Below the pieces are notes generated by a model that saw only the letters and a program-made list of their open reading frames with translations, ran no database searches and was not told where the DNA came from. From Actinopolyspora halophila DSM 43834 (GTDB lineage Bacteria; Actinomycetota; Actinomycetes; Mycobacteriales; Pseudonocardiaceae), in contig NZ_AQUI01000002.1 of the NCBI RefSeq assembly GCF_000371785.1, positions 2,273,276 through 2,337,275 of the forward strand: a DNA stretch of 64,000 nt, written 5' to 3'. A program made the position numbers and the translations under genes. Below, in pieces: positions 8,629-18,846 of this stretch (within the stretch, counting starts at the first letter, position 1; each line of letters opens with the position of its first letter).

Positions 8629-9975
8629 GTGAGCACGATCGGCCCGGAAGTCGCAGATCTCTCCCCGGAGGAGCTTCGCGATCGCGTCGCGGTCGAACTG
8701 GAACGCACTCGACGCCGCAGCGCGGAGCTGACCGACGCCGTCGACGACGAGGAGCTGGTCAAACAGCACTCCCCGCTGATGTCCCCGTTGGTCTGGGACC
8801 TCGCGCACGTCGGAAGCCAGGAGGAGCAGTGGTTGGTGCGCGACGTCGGTGGACGACGTGCGCTGCGCCCGGACATCGACGACCTCTACGACGCCTTCCA
8901 GCACTCCCGTTCGGACCGCCCGGAGCTTCCCCTCCTCGGACCGGGCGAGTCCAGGGAGTACGTCGCGACCGTCAGGGACAAGGTTCACGACGTGCTCGGA
9001 AGGGTGCCGTTGGAGGGGAGGCGACTGGTCGAGCACGCCTTCGCGTTCGGCATGATCGTGCAACACGAACAGCAGCACGACGAGACCATGCTGGCCACGC
9101 ACCAGCTGCGTCGCGGGGAACCCGTGCTGCACGCTCCGGACCCACCCGGTCCCGATTCCGGAGGGGGAAGGCCCGGGGAAGTGCTGGTTCCGGGGGGCGT
9201 CTTCACGATGGGCACGTCCGGGGAGCCGTGGGCGCTGGACAACGAGCGTCCGGCCCACCGGGTTCACGTGGACGACTTCCTCATCGACTCCCATCCGGTC
9301 ACCAACGCCGACTTCTTCCGGTTCATCGACAGCGGCGGGTACCGGCAACCGTGCTGGTGGAGCGATCAGGGGTGGCGGCACCTGACGCACGCTGAGTTGA
9401 GCGCACCACTGTTCTGGCAGCGCAGCGGCGATGTGTGGATGCGCCGCAGATTCGGGCGCGTCGAGCCGGTGCCACCGGACGAACCGGTTGTGCACGTCAG
9501 CTTCCACGAGGCACAGGCCTACGCGAACTGGGCGGGTAAGCGACTCCCGAGTGAAGCGGAATGGGAGAAGGCGGCGCGGTTCGACCCGAGAACGGGGAGA
9601 TCGCTGCGCTACCCGTGGGGGGACGATCCTCCGGAGGAGCGGCACGCCAACCTCGGCCAGCGCCATCTCCGTCCCGCTCCGGTGGGGACCTACTCCGCGG
9701 GGCGTGCTCCGTCGGGTGCCTGGCAGCTGATCGGCGACGTGTGGGAGTGGACGGCCTCGGACTTCGCCCCCTATCCGGGATTCGAGGCCTTTCCGTACCG
9801 GGAGTACTCCGAGGTGTTCTTCGGGCCCGCGTACAAGGTGTTGCGCGGTGGCTCCTTCGGAACCGACCCGGCCGCGTGCAGGGCGACGTTCCGGAACTGG
9901 GACCTCCCCGTCCGCAGGCAGATCTTCGCCGGATTCCGCTGCGCCCGCACACCCGCGGGCGCCGAGCTCGACTGA
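8629..9975 (+). CDS. egtB: EgtB, iron-dependent ergothioneine sulfoxide synthase
   Basis: A 448-residue non-heme iron enzyme that joins hercynine and gamma-glutamylcysteine with O2 to the sulfoxide. The N-terminal DinB-like domain supplies the three iron histidines: H60 in WDLAHVG and H146/H150 in the HxxxHxE motif (VQHEQQHDE). The C-terminal half (from about residue 185, PGGVFTMGT) is an FGE-sulfatase fold, ending in the conserved WEWTASDF and KVLRGGSF blocks. The GTG start has a strong AAGGAGG at 8616-8622. It lies 141 bp behind egtA and 12 bp before egtC. Confidence 0.95.
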   Translation: MSTIGPEVADLSPEELRDRVAVELERTRRRSAELTDAVDDEELVKQHSPLMSPLVWDLAHVGSQEEQWLVRDVGGRRALRPDIDDLYDAFQHSRSDRPELPLLGPGESREYVATVRDKVHDVLGRVPLEGRRLVEHAFAFGMIVQHEQQHDETMLATHQLRRGEPVLHAPDPPGPDSGGGRPGEVLVPGGVFTMGTSGEPWALDNERPAHRVHVDDFLIDSHPVTNADFFRFIDSGGYRQPCWWSDQGWRHLTHAELSAPLFWQRSGDVWMRRRFGRVEPVPPDEPVVHVSFHEAQAYANWAGKRLPSEAEWEKAARFDPRTGRSLRYPWGDDPPEERHANLGQRHLRPAPVGTYSAGRAPSGAWQLIGDVWEWTASDFAPYPGFEAFPYREYSEVFFGPAYKVLRGGSFGTDPAACRATFRNWDLPVRRQIFAGFRCARTPAGAELD

Positions 9976-9987
9976 TCGGACCCGGGC

Positions 9988-10794
9988 ATGTGCCGTCACA
10001 TCGGATATCTGGGCCCGCCGGTCGGGTTGGACGAACTGCTGCTGCACCCCGCTCACTCGTTGCTCGAGCAGACCTGGGCGCCGAACGACATGCGTGCGGG
10101 GGGAACGATCAACGTGGATGGTTTCGGGGCCGGCTGGTACGGGCGGGACAGCACGGTCCCGAAGCGCTACAGGGCGGAGGGGCCGATGTGGGCCGACGGC
10201 AACTTCGCGGAGCTCGCCGGTTGCGTTCGGTCGGGTGCCGTCGTCGGAGCCGTCCGTTCCGCGACCGGATCCACTCCCGCGGTACGCACGGCCTGCGCGC
10301 CGTTCGGCTCCGGCCCCTGGTTGTTCAGCCACAACGGATCGGTGCCGGGATGGCCGGACTCCCTGGCCGATCTCGCGGACAAGCTGGATCCCACGGAACT
10401 GGTGACTCTGGACGCCCCGGTGGACTCGGCGCTGGTGTGGGCGCTGTTGCGGCACCGGCTGGACGGGGGGCAACCTCCGGCGGACGCCGTGCGCGACACA
10501 CTGGTCGAAGTGGTCGCGGCGGCTCCGCAGGCACGGATGAATCTGCTGCTGTCCGACGGACGGACGCTGATCGCCACCACGTGGTCCCACTCCCTGGCGG
10601 TGTGCCGCACCGACGAGGCGGTGCTGCTGGCCTCGGAACCGTTCGAACCTCCCGCAGAGGCACTGGGCGAGGCGAGTGCCGCCGAGGACGAGGGACCCGA
10701 ATGGCATCCCGTGGCCGAGGGGTCTCTCGTGATCGCCGACCGCGTCTCCACCAGCTGCACACCGCTGTTCGAGACTTCTCCCGAGAGCAGGTAA
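9988..10794 (+). CDS. egtC: EgtC, gamma-glutamyl hydrolase (class II amidotransferase fold)
   Basis: A 268-residue N-terminal nucleophile hydrolase that removes the glutamyl group from the EgtB product. Cys2 follows the initiator Met (MCRHIGYLG), as required for a nucleophile exposed after Met removal. NVDGFGAGWYG and the later FSHNGSVPGW blocks are the class II glutaminase substrate-site motifs. Its stop is followed after four bases by the egtD start, so translation is probably coupled. Confidence 0.94.
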   Translation: MCRHIGYLGPPVGLDELLLHPAHSLLEQTWAPNDMRAGGTINVDGFGAGWYGRDSTVPKRYRAEGPMWADGNFAELAGCVRSGAVVGAVRSATGSTPAVRTACAPFGSGPWLFSHNGSVPGWPDSLADLADKLDPTELVTLDAPVDSALVWALLRHRLDGGQPPADAVRDTLVEVVAAAPQARMNLLLSDGRTLIATTWSHSLAVCRTDEAVLLASEPFEPPAEALGEASAAEDEGPEWHPVAEGSLVIADRVSTSCTPLFETSPESR

Positions 10795-10798
10795 CCGG

Positions 10799-11770
10799 AT
10801 GAACTCAGTGGAACCGCTGGACCACAGGTCGGAAACCGACGCGACACGCGAACTGCTGTCCGACGCGCGGACCGGGCTCACCGACACCCCCAAATGGTTG
10901 CCACCGAAATGGTTCTACGACGCGCGTGGCAGCGAACTGTTCGAACGCATCACCGAGCTTCCGGAGTACTACCAGACGCGGGCCGAGTACGGGATCCTGG
11001 AGCGGTACGCGCTGGACATCGTGGAAAGAACCGGAGTGGACACCCTGGTCGAGCTCGGTTCGGGTTCCTCCTACAAGACCAGGCTGCTGTTGGACGCGAT
11101 GCGCAAGCACGGAACGCCGAAGCGCTTCGTCCCCTCGGACGTCTCGCGCTCCGCCCTGCGCGGTGCGCTCTCGGCGCTGTCCGCGGACTACCCGGAGCTG
11201 GAGCTGCACGGGATCGTAGGCGACTTCGCCACATCTCTGGCGGTGCTGCCCACGGGGGGCGAACGGATGATCGCGCTGCTCGGGGGAACCATCGGCAACA
11301 TGTCCGTCGAGCAGCGGGGTGATTTCCTCCGCGAAGTGCGCAGTTCCCTGGTGCGCGGGGAGTGGTTCCTGCTGGGGACCGACCTGGTCAAGGACCCTTC
11401 CAGGTTGTGTCGGGCCTATGACGACAGTGCCGGGGTGACAGCGGAGTTCAACAGGAACGTGCTGCACGTGCTCAACCGCGAGCTCGGGGGGGACTTTCCG
11501 GTGGAGGAGTTCGAGCACCGCGCCCGTTACGAACAGGATCGGGAACGCATCGTGCTGACGTTGCGCGCTCGCCGCGCGATGCGGGTGTGGCTGCGGGGCC
11601 CCGAACTGGCCGTCGACCTCGCCCGAGGTGAGGAGATCGAAACCGAGATGTCGGCGAAGTTCCGTCGCGAGGGGGTCGAAGCGGAACTGGAGGCTGCCGG
11701 GTTCGAACTCGCCGACTGGTACACCGACGAGGCAGACGAATTCGCCGTTTCGCTGGCCCGCGCCCGCTGA
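10799..11770 (+). CDS. egtD: EgtD, histidine Nalpha-trimethyltransferase
   Basis: A 323-residue S-adenosylmethionine-dependent enzyme that trimethylates histidine to hercynine, the first step of the pathway. The N-terminal region has the family block PKWLPPKWFYDARGSELFE, followed by the SAM-binding motif LVELGSGSSYKTRLLL (about 83-98) and LLGGTIGN. It is the last egt gene. No egtE (the PLP-dependent C-S lyase that finishes ergothioneine) follows; the next genes are on the other strand. Confidence 0.95.
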   Translation: MNSVEPLDHRSETDATRELLSDARTGLTDTPKWLPPKWFYDARGSELFERITELPEYYQTRAEYGILERYALDIVERTGVDTLVELGSGSSYKTRLLLDAMRKHGTPKRFVPSDVSRSALRGALSALSADYPELELHGIVGDFATSLAVLPTGGERMIALLGGTIGNMSVEQRGDFLREVRSSLVRGEWFLLGTDLVKDPSRLCRAYDDSAGVTAEFNRNVLHVLNRELGGDFPVEEFEHRARYEQDRERIVLTLRARRAMRVWLRGPELAVDLARGEEIETEMSAKFRREGVEAELEAAGFELADWYTDEADEFAVSLARAR

Positions 11771-11791
11771 CTCCGGTGTGTCGCGTCCGGT

Positions 11792-12058
11792 TCAGTCGCC
11801 CCGCGTCGGAGAATCGATCGTGGCGGCGTTGCCCGTGGCCGCTTCCCGGAGGTCGGGAGAACGCATCAGGCAGGGCAGGCACGGCATCCCCGCGGGAAGT
11901 TCCGCGACCTCGGCCTGCTCGGCGGGAATACCGATACCGCAGTGGGTCCGCCACTCGGTCGGCGTCGTGCCGGAGTCGTCCAGGGTGGACAGATGTACTT
12001 GGCGCTGGGTCTCCCCCACGACCCCGGCCCGGTACCGGACGATGACCGTCCCGGTCAT
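11792..12058 (-). CDS. Small cysteine-motif protein, second of an overlapping pair
   Basis: I do not recognise a named family. The 88-residue product carries THCG, then 19 residues later CLPCLM, so it has the pattern H-C-x19-C-x2-C-M, which could bind zinc. The upstream gene (12055-12276) has nearly the same arrangement (C-x18-C-x2-C-M), so the two look like diverged copies. Its ATG at 12058 overlaps the stop of that gene as ATGA, a sign of translational coupling. The rest is beta-rich N-terminally (TGTVIVRYRAG) with a polar tail. It ends 21 bp from the convergent egtD stop. Confidence 0.6.
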   Translation of the reverse strand: MTGTVIVRYRAGVVGETQRQVHLSTLDDSGTTPTEWRTHCGIGIPAEQAEVAELPAGMPCLPCLMRSPDLREAATGNAATIDSPTRGD

Positions 12059-12276
12059 GTGGTGGCCCCGACGCGTTCCTTGGCTACCTCCATGCAGCTG
12101 TCGCAGGTGGGCCAGAGCCAGTTGAGCTCGTTGGACGCGGCCGCCACGACTCTGCGCCCGCAGAGAGTGTCGAGTGTCTCGCCCGCACCGTGCTGCTTCC
12201 CACCCGGCAGTGGTCCCGCGACGGCGTGGCGCTGTTGTTCGGCGGGCTGCCAGTGGTGTTTGAGTTCGCTCGTCAT
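12055..12276 (-). CDS. Small zinc-finger-like protein, first of an overlapping pair
   Basis: A 73-residue product starting MTSELKHHWQP at ATG 12276 behind a strong GGAGGTG with 7-base spacing. It contains HGAGETLDTLCG and, 18 residues after that Cys, CDSCM. A nearby His and the three cysteines could form a zinc site. Small actinobacterial 'zinc finger' proteins of this look exist, but I cannot assign a function. It overlaps the next gene by four bases (ATGA). Confidence 0.65.
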   Translation of the reverse strand: MTSELKHHWQPAEQQRHAVAGPLPGGKQHGAGETLDTLCGRRVVAAASNELNWLWPTCDSCMEVAKERVGATT

Positions 12277-12693
12277 GATCACACCTCCGTGAGGGGGACG
12301 CGCGGCTCGTGCAGAGGTGATGCGTGCGGACGGAATATGTGACCGTTTTCACCCATCCGAGTGAGCTGAGTTGTTAACAGAACCGAAGCCCACCGCGATC
12401 TTAGTACGGATTCCGTCAGGTGTGTTCGTTCGGTGGCCCGAACCTTCGGCGCTGCCCGCGCCGAAACCTCCGTCCGGGCACTCGGCGCCGCCGCGGCGTG
12501 CTCCCGCGCGGACGGTCCCGGCGTTGTGCGGGGCGTTGTCCGGTTCCGGGGTCCAAGGCTGGAGCGGGCGGGAGGTTCCACCGCCCGAGCGCTCACGCGA
12601 ACCGGAACGACGAAGCCCCCGCGTCCGCCGCGAGCGATGTGGCGCCGCGGCCGGAGAACGGCCACGGCGCCACATCGGGAGAGCGGTCCTCCG
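12277..12693. other. Gene-free stretch between acn and the small cysteine-motif genes
   Basis: About 417 bp with no convincing coding region. It contains the acn terminator (12636-12676) and the promoter region for the small gene pair, where the relatively AT-rich part at about 12336-12405 lies 60-130 bp upstream of the first start. Open frames here have no family features and are shadows. Confidence 0.4.
12636..12676 (-). terminator. Hairpin downstream of acn
   Basis: GATGTGGCGCCGCGGCC at 12636-12652 pairs with 12660-12676 (one G-T type mismatch in 17 bp, 7-nt loop). It begins 18 bp beyond the acn stop. There is no clear T-run, as is usual for high-GC actinobacterial terminators. Confidence 0.55.
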
Positions 12694-15501
<2,808 letters not shown>

Positions 15502-15862
15502 GTTTCACTCCATCTCGTGACGGGTGTGCGCAAGTTCGGGAACCACACGGGTCCGGTGGAGTCTCGCGCACACCGGTGGTTCGTGCGCGCGGACCCTTGC
15601 TTCAGCGTAAACAGTACGCTTGTCCTATATTTGTCTTCAAGGCAGGGTCGGCCGAAACGAACCCCGGTCCGTACACACTTGCGCAATTCTCGTGGTTTTT
15701 CCCCCGTCGGAATGAACGGGTCCGGGCGGACACGACGACGAAGGCCGAAGTCCGCGTGAACTTCGTCCGAGGGGCCCGCTCCCGGTGCCGCGGGCCCGTT
15801 CAGGCGAGTGCTCGTCCGGTACGGGCGGACCCGCGTCTCCGTCGGCGGGGAGGTACCCGCTG
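15502..15862. other. Gene-free region between qsuB end and acn start
   Basis: This 361-bp stretch holds the acn promoter and operator (15611-15640). Between about 15660 and 15862 I see no gene or strong hairpin. Confidence 0.5.
15611..15640 (-). promoter_or_regulatory. acn promoter with AcnR-like operator
   Basis: On the minus strand TTGAAG (15635-15640) and TACTGT (15611-15616) are an 18-bp-spaced -35/-10 pair, about 110 bp upstream of the acn start. Overlapping the -10, 15612-15627 reads TAGGACAAGCGTACTG, which fits the AcnR consensus I recall (CAGnACnnncGTACTG) at every fixed base except the first. On the plus strand it shares the central GCTTGT of the C. glutamicum site. A repressor here would block the -10. 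Confidence 0.7.
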
Positions 15863-17776
15863 TCAGCGGACGCGACGCCCGTCCGCTCCGTCGATCCGTT
15901 GTCCGCGGTGGGCGGCCATGCGGACAGGTGCGTTGCACGAGCCGTATCCGGCGTAGCCGTCGAGTCGCTGTACCACTTCGAAGAACACCCGTGAGCCGAG
16001 TATCTCGGTGTAGAAGTGCAGGTACTCGCCGTGCTCGTCCCGATCGTAGAGCACGCTGTTGGCCCGCACGGCCTCCAGGAACTCTGCCTCGAGCGGCAGT
16101 CGCGCCGCCAAGTCCTCGTAGTAATTTTCCGGAATCCTCAGCAGCGGTGCCCCGCGTTCGCGCATGGCTTGTGCGCTGGCTATGGCGTCGCCCGAGGTGA
16201 AAGCGACGTGCTGCGGTGCGGCGACCCCGGGAGACCACTGCTCACCGCGTCGCAGCACGGCCACGCTCAGCGCGATCCGCACCGAGCTCTTCGGGTCGAT
16301 CACGGCCCTGCTGCGTATCAGCCCGAACGGTGCGGCGAGTTCGGTGGTGGGTTCCGGTTCCAGACCGAGCACGGCGCGGTAGAACAGCGCCGCCTCGTCG
16401 AAGTGGTCGAATGGTTGGGTCAGCCCCACGTGGTCGATTCCGCTCAGACCGATTCCGTTCGTCCGCAGGCCGTCGGTCGTCTCGAACTCGTCCAGCCAGG
16501 TCGATCCTGTGCTCCCGGTCGAGCAGAACAACACCGATGTGCCGTCCGGAGCGGCGATCGCGTCCGGAGTGGTTACTCCACTGCTCCGGGCGAGCACCGG
16601 TGCCAGCAGTTTCGCGGCCCGCTTCGTGGAGCGTCGCGGTTCCGTCGAGTTCAAGCCGAGAGCGCTGATCGCTGCCGCCGACGGTTCACCGCGACCCGAG
16701 TGACCCCCCGTCTCGTTGAGCAGCACCACCGCATCGCCCTGCCGCCAAAGCTCCCCCGGGAAGTGACGGTGTCGGCCGCCGCGGTGGAAGCCCAGGTAAC
16801 CGAGCGTTTCCGCGATCACCGGTCCGGAGGTCTCGTCCACGGCTATCTCGACGAAGGCGTGCCCGTTCAGTTCGGCGGCCTGTGCCGGGGCGCCGTCGTC
16901 GGGCTCACGGTGAACCGTGGTCGGAGTCCTCGGGGGCCGTGAACGCTCCCGGAGCGCTATCAGCGACCGCATGCCGTCCACAGCGGAATGCCGTGGTTCG
17001 GCCTGCCGGAACACGTCGTTGAAGACTTCCAGCGACAGCGGACCGGAATACCCGGCCTCCAGCGCATGTGCGAGGAAGTTCTCCAGGTCGAAGGACCCCT
17101 GTCCCGGGAACAGCCTGTGATGTCTGCTCCACTGGAGAACGTCCATGTTCAGCACGGGAGCGTCGGCCAGCTGTAGGAAGAACAACTTCTCCGAGGGGAT
17201 CGCCCGGATTTCCTCCGGGGAGCCGCCCCTGGAAAGGATGTGAAAACTGTCCAGGCACACTCCGAGGGCGGGATGATCGGCCTGCCGCACGATCCGCCAG
17301 GAGTGTTCGCAGGTGTTGACGTGCCGTCCCCAGGCGAGTGCCTCGTAGGCGATTCGTACTCCGTGTGCGGAGGCACGTTCGGCCAGGGTGCGCAACTGTT
17401 CCGCGACGAGTTCGTCGTCCGGGGGAGCCGATTCCGAGGTCGACGAACACACCAGCATCGTGTCGGCCCCGAGTCGGCGAGTCAGCTCCAACTTGTGCTC
17501 GGCCCGGCGCAGGTTTTCCGCGAAAACCTCCTCATCGGTCGATTCGAAGTCGCGGAAGGGCTGGTAGAGGTCCACGGAGAGGCCGAGTTCCGCGCAGCGG
17601 TCACGGATTTCCGCTGGGGAGAGCGGGGCCGCGATCAGGTCGTTCTCGAAGATCTCGACTCCTCCGAAGCCCGCGGCGGAGGCCGCGTTCAGCTTGTCCT
17701 CCAGGGTCCCGGACAGGCACACGGTGGCTATCCCCGTCCGGAACCCCGGGTGCGGGTACGCGTCAGCTGTGGACAT
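15863..17776 (-). CDS. qsuB: QsuB-type 3-dehydroshikimate dehydratase (two-domain)
   Basis: A 637-residue protein converting 3-dehydroshikimate to protocatechuate, so that quinate/shikimate enters the beta-ketoadipate route. Residues about 1-285 are a xylose-isomerase/AP-endonuclease-2-like TIM barrel (FGGVEIFENDL, LDSFHIL, LSLEVFNDVFR with metal-binding Asp/His/Glu). The C-terminal half is a VOC/4-hydroxyphenylpyruvate-dioxygenase-like region (GLSGIDHVGLTQP; final YLHFYTEILGSRVFFEVVQR). The same fusion and near-identical length occur in corynebacterial QsuB. The ATG at 17776 overlaps the end of the dehydrogenase gene by 14 bp, so the two are one operon. Confidence 0.88.
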   Translation of the reverse strand: MSTADAYPHPGFRTGIATVCLSGTLEDKLNAASAAGFGGVEIFENDLIAAPLSPAEIRDRCAELGLSVDLYQPFRDFESTDEEVFAENLRRAEHKLELTRRLGADTMLVCSSTSESAPPDDELVAEQLRTLAERASAHGVRIAYEALAWGRHVNTCEHSWRIVRQADHPALGVCLDSFHILSRGGSPEEIRAIPSEKLFFLQLADAPVLNMDVLQWSRHHRLFPGQGSFDLENFLAHALEAGYSGPLSLEVFNDVFRQAEPRHSAVDGMRSLIALRERSRPPRTPTTVHREPDDGAPAQAAELNGHAFVEIAVDETSGPVIAETLGYLGFHRGGRHRHFPGELWRQGDAVVLLNETGGHSGRGEPSAAAISALGLNSTEPRRSTKRAAKLLAPVLARSSGVTTPDAIAAPDGTSVLFCSTGSTGSTWLDEFETTDGLRTNGIGLSGIDHVGLTQPFDHFDEAALFYRAVLGLEPEPTTELAAPFGLIRSRAVIDPKSSVRIALSVAVLRRGEQWSPGVAAPQHVAFTSGDAIASAQAMRERGAPLLRIPENYYEDLAARLPLEAEFLEAVRANSVLYDRDEHGEYLHFYTEILGSRVFFEVVQRLDGYAGYGSCNAPVRMAAHRGQRIDGADGRRVR

Positions 17777-18662
17777 GGTTATCCGTGTTCTCGATTCCGG
17801 CCAGTCGGGTGAAACGACGCAGCATGCGGGCGGTGTCCGGCTCTGTCCCGGTGAACAGCTGGAACGCGTCGGCAGCCTGGAACACGGCCATCCGGCCGCC
17901 GTCCAGTACACGGCATCCCCTGGACTCCGCGATCCGCACCAGTTCGGTCCGTAGCGGCCGGTAGACGACTTCGGCCACCCACGTGTCGGCGCACAACGAT
18001 TCGGGGGCGACCAGGCTGCCCGGCAGCTCGGCCATACCGGTGGGGGTGGCGTGGACGAGTCCGTCCGCTGTGGCGAGCACTTCTTCCGGCACGCTTCCAC
18101 CGTGCAGAGGTGTGCTGTCGGCGTGCGTGTCGGCGAAGTGCGCGTCGATCGCTTCGGCGAGTTCGGCTCCGCGTCGCGCGTCGACGTCGAGGATGTGCAC
18201 GCGTTTCGCTCCCAGAGCGGCCAGCGCGTGCGCGACGGCCGCGCCGGCGCCGCCTGCTCCCAGCAGCACCACCCGATCGAGGTCGGCGTCCGGTAGCCCC
18301 AGGGACAGTGCTCGGGCGAATCCGGACCGGTCGGTGTTGTGCCCGATCGCTTTCTCCCCGTCGAACACCACGGTGTTGACGGCGTTCAACGCGGTCGCGT
18401 CGGGGGAGAGTTCGTCGAGGTGTTCGACAGCGAGCTGTTTGCACGGGTGCGTGATGTTCACTCCGTCGAAACCGGTGAGGTGCGCCGCCGCGAGCAGTTC
18501 TCCGATCGCGGTGGCCGGAAGGCCGAGTCCGTCCAGGTCGAGACGGCGGTACAGGCAGCGCATCCCCAACGAGTCCGCTTCCTGCTGGTGCAACTGCGGG
18601 GACAAGGACGGCCCGATGCCGGAGCCGATCAGTCCCACGAGGTATCCGGAGGTGTCGGTCAT
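17763..18662 (-). CDS. qsuD: Quinate/shikimate dehydrogenase (AroE fold, probably NAD type)
   Basis: A 299-residue enzyme of the shikimate dehydrogenase family. The substrate pocket shows SLSP (near residue 20), NITHPCKQ with the catalytic Lys, and NTDRSGF with the catalytic Asp. The nucleotide fold reads LLGAGGAGAAVAHAL, and the following strand ends in an aspartate-rich LDVDARR rather than the NRT-type basic motif of NADP enzymes, suggesting NAD use and a catabolic role. Operon partnership with qsuB supports oxidation of quinate or shikimate. ATG 18662 has GGGGAAG upstream; an in-frame upstream extension looks non-coding. It could also be called aroE/ydiB. Confidence 0.85.
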   Translation of the reverse strand: MTDTSGYLVGLIGSGIGPSLSPQLHQQEADSLGMRCLYRRLDLDGLGLPATAIGELLAAAHLTGFDGVNITHPCKQLAVEHLDELSPDATALNAVNTVVFDGEKAIGHNTDRSGFARALSLGLPDADLDRVVLLGAGGAGAAVAHALAALGAKRVHILDVDARRGAELAEAIDAHFADTHADSTPLHGGSVPEEVLATADGLVHATPTGMAELPGSLVAPESLCADTWVAEVVYRPLRTELVRIAESRGCRVLDGGRMAVFQAADAFQLFTGTEPDTARMLRRFTRLAGIENTDNHVHS

Positions 18663-18732
18663 GCGCTTCCCCCGCCCGGTGGTTCGTGGTTGGTCGCGTG
18701 CGTTCCGCGCTGGATACAGTAATGAACGTACC

Positions 18733-18750
18733 AGATAGTTAATTATTTTC
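18733..18750. promoter_or_regulatory. AT-rich TAGTTAATTA element upstream of the qsu operon
   Basis: In GC-rich surroundings, 18736-18745 reads TAGTTAATTA, about 75 bp upstream of the dehydrogenase start. It differs by one base from TAGTTAACTA within the palindrome at 21900-21919 near the TetR gene and the transporter remnant, suggesting a shared regulator. Confidence 0.4.
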
Positions 18751-18785
18751 GCGAGTCGGAGATGAGGCAGGACGAATCGGACCGA

Positions 18786-18829
18786 GGTGCTCGACGTCGC
18801 GTGCACCGGTGCACGCGACGTCGAGCACC
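18786..18829. terminator. 44-bp perfect palindrome between the qsu promoter and the ABC-F gene end
   Basis: Two 22-bp perfect complementary arms (starting GGTGCTCGACGTCGCGTGCA) meet without a spacer. It lies 18 bp beyond the ABC-F stop and probably ends that transcript. No T-run follows. Confidence 0.6.
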
Positions 18830-18846
18830 CGACCAGCCCCGTGTCG

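Noticed and set aside
8614-10893. Long minus-strand open frame (about 760 codons) across egtB-egtC
   Set aside because: Antisense to two certain genes, low-complexity and without motifs.
15863-18100. Longer 745-codon version of QsuB
   Set aside because: The extra N-terminal codons lie antiparallel in frame over the dehydrogenase gene and have no similarity; ATG 17776 gives the family length.
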